Shown: in pieces, positions 15,844 to 23,567 of the stretch
How positions within the stretch are numbered: the first letter of the stretch is position 1
Layout of the letters: the number at the start of each line of letters is the position of its first letter
Source of the DNA: an uncultured Elusimicrobia bacterium
GTDB taxonomy: Bacteria; Elusimicrobiota; Endomicrobiia; Endomicrobiales; CAIRNS01
Length of the DNA stretch: 36,620 nucleotides
NCBI GenBank assembly: GCA_903880015.1
Contig: CAIRNS010000025.1
Span: 1 to 36,620 of the forward strand
Reading direction: 5' to 3'
The notes under the pieces: model-generated
Databases searched by the model: none
What the model was told of the DNA's origin: nothing
What the model saw: the letters and a program-made list of their open reading frames with translations, nothing else
Made by a program: the position numbers and the translations under genes

Positions 15844-16266
15844 ATGATATTAAAATTTGCGGCAACCATTTATAACGGCGTGATGAGTCTTCCCCAGGGA
15901 ATGATGGTGACCCTGAAATATTTTTTAAAAAAGCCGGTTACCATGCAGTATCCTGACCAGAAATGGGTCATGCCGGCACGATACCGCGGCGTGGTTTCAC
16001 TGATATTCGATAAAAACACGGGCAAACATCGCTGCATTGCCTGCAAAAACTGCGTCAAAATCTGTCCGAACTATTCGCTGGCGATAGAAACAGCTGTTGG
16101 CGAGGATAAAAAATGGTTCCCGAAAACCTTTACTCTCGAACTGGGGCAGTGCATGTTCTGCGGGTTGTGCGTTGAGATTTGTCCCACCAAGGCATTGGAA
16201 ATGAACAAAGAATATGAGCTTGCAACATATACCCGGGAAGAATTGACGAGGTCGCTGCTGCCATGA
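15844..16266 (+). CDS. nuoI: NADH-quinone oxidoreductase subunit I (NuoI)
   Basis: A 140-residue ferredoxin-like subunit that carries clusters N6a and N6b between the input module and NuoB. Two CxxCxxCxxxCP motifs are seen: Cys 64, 67, 70, 74 and Cys 103, 106, 109, 113. An N-terminal amphipathic segment (GMMVTLKYFLKKPVTMQYP) matches the family. Because nuoEFG are missing, this is the first cluster-bearing subunit facing the electron donor and a likely docking site for ferredoxin, as in other 11-subunit complexes (inference). Its end overlaps nuoJ (ATGA). Confidence 0.96.
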   Translation: MILKFAATIYNGVMSLPQGMMVTLKYFLKKPVTMQYPDQKWVMPARYRGVVSLIFDKNTGKHRCIACKNCVKICPNYSLAIETAVGEDKKWFPKTFTLELGQCMFCGLCVEICPTKALEMNKEYELATYTREELTRSLLP

Positions 16267-16760
16267 TAGATATGTATCTGCTGTATTTCCTTATGATTTT
16301 TGCTGCGGTCTCTGCCGTGGGCGTGGTAACATTTAGGAATATATTTCACGGCGCCATTTGTCTGGGAGCCATGCTTTTGGGCATTGCGGGGATATATTTG
16401 ATCATGGGCGCTGAGTTCGTTTTTGCCGTACAGGTCCTGGTCTATGTCGGGGGAATTCTTACGCTGATATTATTCGCCATCATGCTTACCAGTAAAATCG
16501 CCGACAGATCAATCCTGCAGGCCAACGAACAAAAAACGGTATCTTTCCTGATAAGCGCCATCACGCTTTTTGTCCTGATTTACGCGATAGTGAAGACGCC
16601 TTTTACAACCGTGCAGGGGCCTTTTATCGTTGTCGACACCGCGCGCATCGGGAAGTCATTGTTTTTAAACAACATATTGCCGTTTGAAGTTATTTCTATT
16701 CTTCTCTTGGCGGCGCTGGTGGGGGCAATAGTGCTTGCGCGCAAGGATATCAAAAAATGA
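16263..16760 (+). CDS. nuoJ: NADH-quinone oxidoreductase subunit J (NuoJ)
   Basis: A 165-residue membrane subunit with five predicted helices. The helix-3 region AEFVFAVQVLVYVGGILTLILFAIML contains the pi-bulge segment typical of NuoJ that takes part in proton transfer. The C-terminus has LLLAALVGAIVLARKDIKK. It is joined to nuoI and nuoK by ATGA overlaps. Length and features are normal for the family. Confidence 0.94.
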   Translation: MIDMYLLYFLMIFAAVSAVGVVTFRNIFHGAICLGAMLLGIAGIYLIMGAEFVFAVQVLVYVGGILTLILFAIMLTSKIADRSILQANEQKTVSFLISAITLFVLIYAIVKTPFTTVQGPFIVVDTARIGKSLFLNNILPFEVISILLLAALVGAIVLARKDIKK

Positions 16761-17065
16761 TCGCTATTCAAGAACTGCTTATTTTCAACAGCGTTATTTT
16801 CGCGATCGGAATATACGGGGCTCTTACCCGTAGGAATACCATCGGGATTTTGATGTCCATCGAACTGATATTCAACAGCGCATGCTTAAACTTCATTGTT
16901 TTCGGAAAATATCTGTACCCCTCGCTTCTCTCGGGGGATATATTTGTCTTGTTTATTATAACCGTTGCCGCGGCGGAGGTGGCTGTTGCGCTGGCGTTGT
17001 TGCTGTGTATTTACAGAAATTCAAAAAATATATTTATTGAAAAAATCAGTTTGATGAGGGGTTGA
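16757..17065 (+). CDS. nuoK: NADH-quinone oxidoreductase subunit K (NuoK)
   Basis: A 102-residue, three-helix membrane subunit of the proton-translocating arm, related to MrpC. It shows the family blocks GALTRRNTIGILMSIELIFN, with the conserved membrane glutamate in helix 2, and VAAAEVAVALALL with the glutamate of helix 3. The ATG overlaps the nuoJ stop, and nuoL begins one base after its own stop. There is nothing unusual in the protein. Confidence 0.95.
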   Translation: MIAIQELLIFNSVIFAIGIYGALTRRNTIGILMSIELIFNSACLNFIVFGKYLYPSLLSGDIFVLFIITVAAAEVAVALALLLCIYRNSKNIFIEKISLMRG

Positions 17066-17066
17066 A

Positions 17067-18902
17067 ATGTTCGAACTTACGGCGACAGTGCTCCTGTGCC
17101 CTCTTGCTGCCTTTGTACTTATAACTTTTTTTACCGGAAAATCCGAGAAGATTTCCTCGCTTGTCTCTATGGTTGCGATGGCCGTGTCGCTTCTTTCGTC
17201 GCTGCTGATTTTCGCGCTCATTCTTAGTGCGCCGGGAGATTATGAATTAAAGATACCGTGGATAAATATCCTTAAGGATTTGCCGATTGAGATGGGCGTT
17301 CTTTTAAACCCGGTGAGTTCCGTCATGCTTATGGTCGTGTGCACGGTCAGCCTCTTTGTACAGATATATTCCGTGGGGTACATGCATAACGATGAGGGGT
17401 ATTCAAAATATTATTCTTTCATATCGTTGTTTAGTTTTTCGATGCTGGGACTTGTGATTGCCAATAATTTGCTGCAGCTCTACATATTCTGGGAACTGGT
17501 GGGTTTGTGTTCATATCTGTTGATTGGACACTGGTATCATAAGCCCGACGCCGCAAATGCCGCTAAAAAAGCATTTGTGGTCACGCGGTTCGGAGATTTC
17601 GGTCTTCTCATTGCTGTTATCTTTCTTGCGTGTAAAACCGGAACATTTAATTTCCTTGAAATTGAACGGGTAATCGGCAGTGGGATTTTAAGCCCTGCCG
17701 CGGTCACTGCCGTCGCTCTGCTTATTTTTTGCGGTGCGGCGGGAAAGAGCGCGCAATTTCCTCTGCATATATGGCTACCTGACGCCATGGAGGGGCCGAC
17801 CCCGATATCCGCTCTCATTCACGCGGCCACCATGGTCGCCGCAGGTGTGTACCTTGTCATCAGAACCTACTTTATTTTTGACCTCTCTGGCACGGCGCTG
17901 TCCGTTATTGCCATCATAGGGTGCAGTACTGCCTTCATGGCGGGAAGCATAGCCATCGTTCAGGACGACATTAAAAAAGTTCTTGCGTACTCGACCATCA
18001 GTCAGTTGGGGTACATGATGCTGGCGTTAGGCGTGCACGGCTATACGGCAGGATATTTCCATTTGATAACCCATGCAACTTTCAAGGCGCTGCTGTTTTT
18101 AGGCGCTGGCAGCGTCATCCATTCCCTGCACACCAACAACATCTGGGAGATGGGGCGTTTGTTTAAAAACATGAAAGTCACGGCAGTCACCTTCCTCATC
18201 GGGGGGCTTGCTCTGAGCGGCGTCTATCCCACCAGCGGCTTTTTCAGCAAGGATGCGATACTGATACAAACCCTCGAAAGCGGACACTATGTTTTGTTTG
18301 CCGTAGCGTTCTTGACGGCGGGATTTACCGCCTTTTACATGGCGCGCGTCTTTTTCGTGGTATTTCTTTCTAAAGAGAAGTTTTCCGGCAAGCATCCTCA
18401 TGAATCACCCGCGGTCATGTATGTGCCTCTTATACTTCTCGCGACTCTTGCGGTGGGGCTCGGGTTTTTCAGCGAAGGGTTTAGCCGGCTGATTTTCTTT
18501 GGCAAGATCAATGAACCGGAGCACGCAGTGCTTATACCGCTCTTGTCCAATCTCTCGGCAATCGGCGCGATAGTTTTGGCGTGGGCGATATACCAAAAGG
18601 AACTCATCTCCGCAGCGGCGCTTGAACAGCGATTTGCCTTCGTTCATAAATTTCTTAAAAATAAATATTATATCGATGAAATGTATGTGTTCTGCGTCAA
18701 GAATATTCTTTTCGTTGTGTCTAACGCGGCAGGATGGTTCGACCGCCATATCGTCGATGGCGCGGTAAACGGCGCTTTTTATCTGACCAGCTCTGCTGCC
18801 GGCGCTTTGAGGAAACTGCAGACAGGCATGGTTCAAAATTATGCCGTCGGCATATTTGGCGGCGTGATACTGTTGTGGTTTTTCATGAATATGATGAAGT
18901 GA
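17067..18902 (+). CDS. nuoL: NADH-quinone oxidoreductase subunit L (NuoL)
   Basis: A 611-residue Mrp-antiporter-type subunit at the far end of the membrane arm. The proton-channel core is visible: FWELVGLCSYLLIGHWY (helix 5 glutamate), CGAAGKSAQFPLHIWLPDAMEGPTP-type sequence around residues 224-248 (the helix 7 lysine), then LAYSTISQLGYMMLALG and the TSGFFSKD motif (about 391-398). A long C-terminal tail beyond residue 480 fits the lateral helix and final anchor typical of NuoL. GAGGGG lies before the ATG. The next gene starts 25 bp after its stop. Confidence 0.96.
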   Translation: MFELTATVLLCPLAAFVLITFFTGKSEKISSLVSMVAMAVSLLSSLLIFALILSAPGDYELKIPWINILKDLPIEMGVLLNPVSSVMLMVVCTVSLFVQIYSVGYMHNDEGYSKYYSFISLFSFSMLGLVIANNLLQLYIFWELVGLCSYLLIGHWYHKPDAANAAKKAFVVTRFGDFGLLIAVIFLACKTGTFNFLEIERVIGSGILSPAAVTAVALLIFCGAAGKSAQFPLHIWLPDAMEGPTPISALIHAATMVAAGVYLVIRTYFIFDLSGTALSVIAIIGCSTAFMAGSIAIVQDDIKKVLAYSTISQLGYMMLALGVHGYTAGYFHLITHATFKALLFLGAGSVIHSLHTNNIWEMGRLFKNMKVTAVTFLIGGLALSGVYPTSGFFSKDAILIQTLESGHYVLFAVAFLTAGFTAFYMARVFFVVFLSKEKFSGKHPHESPAVMYVPLILLATLAVGLGFFSEGFSRLIFFGKINEPEHAVLIPLLSNLSAIGAIVLAWAIYQKELISAAALEQRFAFVHKFLKNKYYIDEMYVFCVKNILFVVSNAAGWFDRHIVDGAVNGAFYLTSSAAGALRKLQTGMVQNYAVGIFGGVILLWFFMNMMK

Positions 18903-18927
18903 CGGACTTCAGGAGCAGGCAATAACT

Positions 18928-20520
18928 ATGATTGTTCATTTTCCTTTTTTATCAGCCATTTTATCGGTAACCCTTTTGGGAGCGCTGATAATTATCGTAT
19001 TGCCGGAGAACAAGCATTTTCTGATGAAAGTGACTGCCGGGGTGACCGGTTTTATTTCTCTGGTCCTTTCTCTTGCCTTGTTTGTCCTCTATGACCGCTC
19101 GCTTGGCGGATTTCAGTTTGTGGAACAGATTGCATGGCTGCCCCGTTTGGGCATTACCTATCAGGTAGGTATTGACGGGATTGGTCTTGCGATGCTGTTG
19201 TTGACCGGCATCGTCATCCTTACCGGGGTTTTGATATCCTCGCATGAATTCAAGGCGGGAGGACTGCTGGGGGCGACCGGAAGGCCCAAAGAGTTTTATG
19301 CGTTACTGCTGGTTCTTGTGGCGGGTGTTTTCGGGGTTTTCATGTCCCTGGACTTGTTTTTCTTCTTCCTTTTCTACGAGCTCGCGGTTTTGCCGATGTA
19401 CCTGCTGATTGGTATATGGGGTACCGGAAAAAAAGAATATTCCGCGATGAAGCTTACCTTGTATCTTTTGCTGGGCAGCGCGTTCATTCTTATTGGCATA
19501 CTCGCCTTGTATTTTTCCAGCGGGTTGAGAACTTTTGATTGGCTTGTTTTGCGTTCCGTTGCCTTTCCGGCTCATTTTCAAAACATTGTATTCCCGGTCA
19601 TCTTTGTGGGGTTTGGCATACTGGCGGGGTTATGGCCGTTCCATACATGGTCACCTGACGGGCACGCTTCAGCCCCATCAGCGGTCAGCATGCTGCATGC
19701 CGGTGTTTTGATGAAGCTGGGCGCCTTTGGTATAATCAGGGTCGCCTTAGAGCTGTTCCCGATCGGCGCGAAATTCTGGTGCCCGATTCTGGTGTTTCTG
19801 CCGATAGTCAATATCGTTTATGGCGCTTTGTCGGCGATGTCGCAGAAAGACCTCAAATATGTCATCGCCTACTCATCGGTCAGCCATATGGGTATCGTCC
19901 TTTTGGGTATATGCAGTTTAAACGCGTTAGGATTGAACGGTGCGGTATTTCAAATGTTTTCACACGGCGTGATGACCGCTCTTTTCTTCGCCCTCGTCGG
20001 CTGTATTTACGGCAGGACGCATACCAGAATCCTTAATGAAATGGGGGGGCTCGCTAAGCTTGCGCCTTTCCTTGCCGTTGCTTTCACCGTCGGCGGACTT
20101 GCCTCTCTTGGTTTGCCGGGTACCAGCGGTTTTGTTGCCGAATTTTTAGTGTTCCTTGGTGCGTTCAAGGCCTATCCCGCGTTAACCGTCATTGCCGCTA
20201 CGGGAATAGTTATAACGGCCATATATGTTTTGCGTGTCGTGCAGAAAATATTTTTCGCGTCATTAAATCCCAACTACATCCCGGAAGCGGATGCGTGCAC
20301 GATGAAAGATCAATTTACCCATGAACATCTTGAAGAAGTGAGTGATTCGGGGCATAAAGGATTTCCTATTTCTGTCTCTGACGCAGTTCTTCTTGAAAAA
20401 ATACCCATTGTCATGCTCATGGGCATTCTGATTTTATTCGGCATATGGCCGTCGTTGATCATTAATGTTATAAACATAGGCGTCAGTTCAATAGTGCAGA
20501 CCATCGGAGGATCGTTGTGA
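18928..20520 (+). CDS. nuoM: NADH-quinone oxidoreductase subunit M (NuoM)
   Basis: A 530-residue antiporter-type subunit with about 14 membrane helices. Conserved segments include LFFFFLFYELAVLPMYLLIG (helix 5 glutamate), LWPFHTWSPDGHASAPSAVS, YSSVSHMGIVLLGI and GLPGTSGFVAEFLVFLG. AGGAG at 18910-18914 serves the ATG at 18928. A hydrophilic insertion near residues 452-480 (ADACTMKDQFTHEHLEE) before the last helix is a little longer than in E. coli NuoM. Its stop overlaps the nuoN GTG start (GTGA). Confidence 0.96.
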   Translation: MIVHFPFLSAILSVTLLGALIIIVLPENKHFLMKVTAGVTGFISLVLSLALFVLYDRSLGGFQFVEQIAWLPRLGITYQVGIDGIGLAMLLLTGIVILTGVLISSHEFKAGGLLGATGRPKEFYALLLVLVAGVFGVFMSLDLFFFFLFYELAVLPMYLLIGIWGTGKKEYSAMKLTLYLLLGSAFILIGILALYFSSGLRTFDWLVLRSVAFPAHFQNIVFPVIFVGFGILAGLWPFHTWSPDGHASAPSAVSMLHAGVLMKLGAFGIIRVALELFPIGAKFWCPILVFLPIVNIVYGALSAMSQKDLKYVIAYSSVSHMGIVLLGICSLNALGLNGAVFQMFSHGVMTALFFALVGCIYGRTHTRILNEMGGLAKLAPFLAVAFTVGGLASLGLPGTSGFVAEFLVFLGAFKAYPALTVIAATGIVITAIYVLRVVQKIFFASLNPNYIPEADACTMKDQFTHEHLEEVSDSGHKGFPISVSDAVLLEKIPIVMLMGILILFGIWPSLIINVINIGVSSIVQTIGGSL

Positions 20521-21935
20521 TAGATTTTTCATTGTTGAAAATTGAGCTGCTCCTGTGCGGGCTTATCGCGATTCTCTTCATCCTTGATTTGCTGTTTACT
20601 AATAAAAAGCCCCTCCACATCGTGGCGATTGCGGGAACCTTCATCACTTTTGCAGCCGCACTGTTTTTTAGGGACACCGGCACGACCTTCGTGGGGTCTT
20701 TCATATCCGACGATCTCAGCATATTCTTTAAGATATTGTTTCTTCTCAACGCATTCCTCGTGATCCTTCTTTCGGGTGATTTTCTCAAAAAAAATCCGCT
20801 CTATACCGGCGAATATTTCATCCTTTTGCTTTCCGCGACGCTGGGCATGGTGTTAATGGCGTCAAGCAGCGAATTGATTACCTTTTATATTTCGCTCGAA
20901 TTAATGTCGATTAGTTCCTACATCCTAAGCGCGTATCAAAAATCAAATCCCCGCTCCGGCGAAGCCGGATTAAAATATCTTCTCCTGGGTGCCATGGCTT
21001 CAGGGATGCTTTTATTTGGCATCAGTTTGCTCTACGGGGCGGCCGGAACGCTTCATTATGCGGAGATCGCCGGGGTGATATCGGCGCATGCCGCGTCCCC
21101 TATATTATATCTTGCCGTGGTAATCATTCTCGCAGCCATGAGTTTTAAGATAGCCGTTGTGCCTTTTCACATGTGGGTCCCCGATGTCTACGAAGGCGCA
21201 CCGACGCCGGTTGTTGCCTTTTTTTCTGTCGGTACAAAAATTGCCGGCTTTGCCGTTTTGATGCGGTTGTTTATGACCGCTTTTGTCGGACTTAAGGCGG
21301 AATGGGGCATACTTATGGCAGCCATCAGCGCTATTACCATCATTGCGGGCAATCTGTTAGCTATTCCTCAGACCAACATAAAAAGGTTCCTCGGTTATTC
21401 GAGCATCGCCCAGGCAGGGTATGTGCTCATCGGGTTGGCAATGGCTACCGTGGCAGGATTGAGCGCCACAATGTTCTATCTGGTGGCGTATTTATTTTCA
21501 AATCTCGCAGGTTTTGCGGTCATTATCATTGTGAGCGGTAAAATTGAAGGCGATAAAATTGATGATTATAAAGGGTTGTGGAAACGATCTCCGATTCTCG
21601 CCGTTTGTCTGCTTATCTCTTTTATGTCACTGGGTGGGGTGCCGCCGCTGGTAGGATTTTTTGGAAAACTGTATTTGTTCACCAGCGCCGTCGAGAACGG
21701 CTATGTCTGGCTCGTGGCAATAGGCGTGTTGATGAGTGTCGTCTCCATATATTATTACCTCATTGTGCTCAAAAGAGTTTATATCGACCCCCCGCTGGAT
21801 ACTTCGCCCATACGCGCGTCTATCTGGGAAAATACCGCTCTCGGCATCTGTGTTGCCGGTACATTAATTTTCGGCATACTCCCTATTTTATTCTTTGATT
21901 CGGTAGTGTCAAGCGTGCAAACTTTTCTAAAATAA
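20517..21935 (+). CDS. nuoN: NADH-quinone oxidoreductase subunit N (NuoN)
   Basis: A 472-residue third antiporter-like subunit, next to NuoM in the membrane arm. Typical blocks are FYISLELMSISSYILSAYQK, KYLLLGAMASGMLLFGISLLYG, FKIAVVPFHMWVPDVYEGAP (helix 7 lysine), GYSSIAQAGYVLIGLA and SLGGVPPLVGFFGK. It starts with GTG in a GTGA overlap with nuoM. It closes the 11-gene nuoABCDHIJKLMN run; a receiver gene follows after about 43 bp, probably in the same transcript. Confidence 0.96.
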   Translation: MIDFSLLKIELLLCGLIAILFILDLLFTNKKPLHIVAIAGTFITFAAALFFRDTGTTFVGSFISDDLSIFFKILFLLNAFLVILLSGDFLKKNPLYTGEYFILLLSATLGMVLMASSSELITFYISLELMSISSYILSAYQKSNPRSGEAGLKYLLLGAMASGMLLFGISLLYGAAGTLHYAEIAGVISAHAASPILYLAVVIILAAMSFKIAVVPFHMWVPDVYEGAPTPVVAFFSVGTKIAGFAVLMRLFMTAFVGLKAEWGILMAAISAITIIAGNLLAIPQTNIKRFLGYSSIAQAGYVLIGLAMATVAGLSATMFYLVAYLFSNLAGFAVIIIVSGKIEGDKIDDYKGLWKRSPILAVCLLISFMSLGGVPPLVGFFGKLYLFTSAVENGYVWLVAIGVLMSVVSIYYYLIVLKRVYIDPPLDTSPIRASIWENTALGICVAGTLIFGILPILFFDSVVSSVQTFLK

Positions 21936-21978
21936 ATATATCCACCACGGCGCCGATTGGCTCACAAGGATGATCTTT

Positions 21979-22410
21979 ATGATACATAAAATTACCATTC
22001 TTATGATTGAAGATGATGAAGATGTCGCCGAAGCGATGAAGGTGATGATCACCTCAAAAGGGTATACCGTTGTCAACGCATTTACCTATGACGACGGGCT
22101 TGCCAAGGCGACAGCATTAAAACCGGACATGATAATCCTCGATGTAATGCTCAAGGGAAAATCAGGGTTTGATCTGTCCTATGAAATACGGGGCAATAAA
22201 TCAATATCATATATTCCGATACTGATGATAACGGCAATTAATCAGCAGGGCAACGGGCTTGCTTTTTCGCCCGAAACAGACGACCAGTATTTGCCGGTAG
22301 ACGAATTTATTAACAAACCGGCCCAGCCGCAGGAATTATACGAAAAAATCGAGAAGCTGTTGCAAAAAAAAGTCAGTACCTGGGCGAATTGGCCTGAAAA
22401 AAAAGCTTGA
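21979..22410 (+). CDS. receiver-only response regulator, paralogue of the one at 5698
   Basis: A 143-residue stand-alone receiver: EDDED (11-15), phospho-acceptor Asp 55 (MIILDVMLKGKSGFDL), Thr 85 in PILMITAIN and Lys 113 in NKPAQPQELYEKIEKLL. The long FSPETDDQYLPVDEF loop and the tail KVSTWANWP match the first receiver, so the pair arose by duplication or belongs to one specialised subfamily. AAGGAT places the start at 21979; an ATG at 21970 lies three codons earlier. No output domain and no kinase gene adjoin it, so it may share the kinase at 4328 (inference). No clear terminator follows. Confidence 0.9.
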   Translation: MIHKITILMIEDDEDVAEAMKVMITSKGYTVVNAFTYDDGLAKATALKPDMIILDVMLKGKSGFDLSYEIRGNKSISYIPILMITAINQQGNGLAFSPETDDQYLPVDEFINKPAQPQELYEKIEKLLQKKVSTWANWPEKKA

Positions 22411-22464
22411 ATACTCGGGTTGCCGTTGGGTTGGTGCAGTTGGTTGTAGAGCTTTCCCCGCCGA

Positions 22465-22493
22465 ATGACAATAGTCCCCCATCACACTATAAT
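22465..22493 (+). promoter_or_regulatory. sigma-70-type promoter upstream of the HD gene
   Basis: ATGACA (22465-22470, five of six to consensus -35) and TATAAT (22488-22493, perfect -10) are separated by 17 bp. Transcription would start near 22500, about 84 nt before the HD gene. The 173-bp gap after the response regulator otherwise shows no terminator. Confidence 0.65.
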
Positions 22494-22568
22494 TAATCAA
22501 TACATATATACTGCCCGTCTTTGTCTTTTCTCTCCCGCAGATCCTGTTTTAGATTCCGCTCGCAAAAA

Positions 22569-22577
22569 TGCTACAAT
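22569..22577 (+). promoter_or_regulatory. extended -10 promoter directly before the HD gene
   Basis: TGC-TACAAT is an extended -10 element. Its predicted start point is at or next to the ATG at 22584, which would give a leaderless mRNA; the gene indeed has no ribosome-binding site in the preceding bases. The same 13-base string AATGCTACAATGC recurs upstream of tgt. The -35 region is poor. Confidence 0.45.
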
Positions 22578-22583
22578 GCTCAC

Positions 22584-23246
22584 ATGAATCTGACCCGTGA
22601 TATCATTGCTCGCAATGAATCGGTACATGCTTTTCTTAAGACTGCTGACAATAATTTTGCTGCAGTCGGGTATAAAGAGCATGGGCTCAGGCATGCGAAA
22701 TTAACGGCGACTATTGCGGGCAATATTTTGAAGTTTCTCGAATATGACGAACGGGAAGTGGAGCTTGCGTGGATTGCCGGATATTTGCACGATATCGGCA
22801 ACGCAGTCGCCCGGAGGGACCACTCGCAGACCGGCGCGGTGTTGGTTCTGGACATCTTGCAGGATATGCAGATTTCTTATCAGGATATTTTCCCGATTAT
22901 CAGCGCCATCGGCGGCCACGAGGATAGAGGGGTCGCGCCTCCGTCGGCAGTCGCCGCTGCGGTCGTTTTGGCTGATAAGACCGATGTGCACCGGACACGG
23001 GTGCGTTCAGAAGATATTTCATCGCTCGATGTTCACGCACGGGTTAATTATGCCTGTCAACGGGCGTTTATGCGGGTGCATAAGGATACCCGGGTGATAG
23101 CGCTGGAACTTACCATCGATACCGCCATCTGCGCGGTGATGGATTACTTCGAAATATTCCTTTCGCGCATAAAATTCTGCCAAAAGGCCAGTAAAACTCT
23201 TGGCTGCACCTTCGAGATTTCCATCAATAATGACAAATTCCTGTGA
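22584..23246 (+). CDS. HD-domain metal-dependent phosphohydrolase
   Basis: A 220-residue HD-superfamily protein. The metal ligands appear in order: His 37 in HGLRHAK, His 69-Asp 70 in AGYLHDIGNAV, His 80 in RRDHSQ, His 112 in GGHEDRG and Asp 131 in VLADKTDVHRTRVR. The double-histidine layout between HD and the last Asp suggests a two-metal site. The substrate is unknown; HD proteins of this form hydrolyse nucleotides or other phosphate esters. The C-terminus (about 165-220) has LTIDTAICAVMDYFEIFLSR, shared with the paralogue at 26484. The first Met with family similarity is at 22584; an in-frame TTG at 22521 would add 21 residues without support. Confidence 0.85.
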   Translation: MNLTRDIIARNESVHAFLKTADNNFAAVGYKEHGLRHAKLTATIAGNILKFLEYDEREVELAWIAGYLHDIGNAVARRDHSQTGAVLVLDILQDMQISYQDIFPIISAIGGHEDRGVAPPSAVAAAVVLADKTDVHRTRVRSEDISSLDVHARVNYACQRAFMRVHKDTRVIALELTIDTAICAVMDYFEIFLSRIKFCQKASKTLGCTFEISINNDKFL

Positions 23247-23448
23247 GAGCGTTTTTTTGTTCAGTCTGTGAAAACAATCGCATTTTTTTAGCGGGACTCG
23301 TGGAACTGTTAAAACGATATCGAATAATAAACTGATTCGGGGGGTGCTAAAAATATTTTAGACACTTCCTATTATCTCTATCTCCGTCACTGAACTGGTT
23401 TCGTTGTTACCTGTGTTGCAATACTCAAGAAAAGAGATAAAAAGCGAC
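23247..23448. other. AT-rich intergenic region, no gene seen
   Basis: About 200 bp with several T-runs (for example after 23254 and near 23284) but no strong hairpin before them. An imperfect palindrome, GTGCTAAAA with TTTTAGACAC, lies at 23345-23366. No promoter that I would call with confidence is present. The base composition becomes more A+T-rich here and stays so through the SGNH gene. Confidence 0.4.
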
Positions 23449-23559
23449 ATGAATGTCCTGCCATCCAATGTGCTAATCAATATTATCCGGCGGTTAATGG
23501 TAAGTGTTCTTGGTATTGTGTTTTTCTTGGTAATTTTAGAGTTTTTCTTTATATTATAG
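23449..23559 (+). pseudogene. membrane-anchor fragment, probably the frameshifted N-terminus of the SGNH hydrolase
   Basis: A 36-codon frame begins at ATG 23449 after a purine-rich stretch. It encodes a basic segment (IIRR) followed by one membrane helix (LMVSVLGIVFFLVILEFFFIL), then a TAG stop at 23557. The SGNH gene that follows lies in a different frame and lacks a membrane anchor. Cell-surface SGNH hydrolases commonly begin with just such a basic-hydrophobic anchor a few dozen residues before GDS. A single-base indel near 23545-23558, close to the T-rich run, would join both. It could also be a genuine short peptide or an assembly error. Confidence 0.55.
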
Positions 23560-23567
23560 GTTTTACA

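Noticed and set aside
22426-22475. tRNA-like stretch (GCAGTTGGTTGTAGAGC resembles a D-arm)
   Set aside because: No anticodon stem, T-arm (GGTTCGA) or acceptor pairing follows, and the next bases form a sigma-70 promoter.
23345-23366. Imperfect palindrome GTGCTAAAA/TTTTAGACAC
   Set aside because: AT-rich, with a mismatch or bulge and no T-run; too weak to call a terminator or operator.
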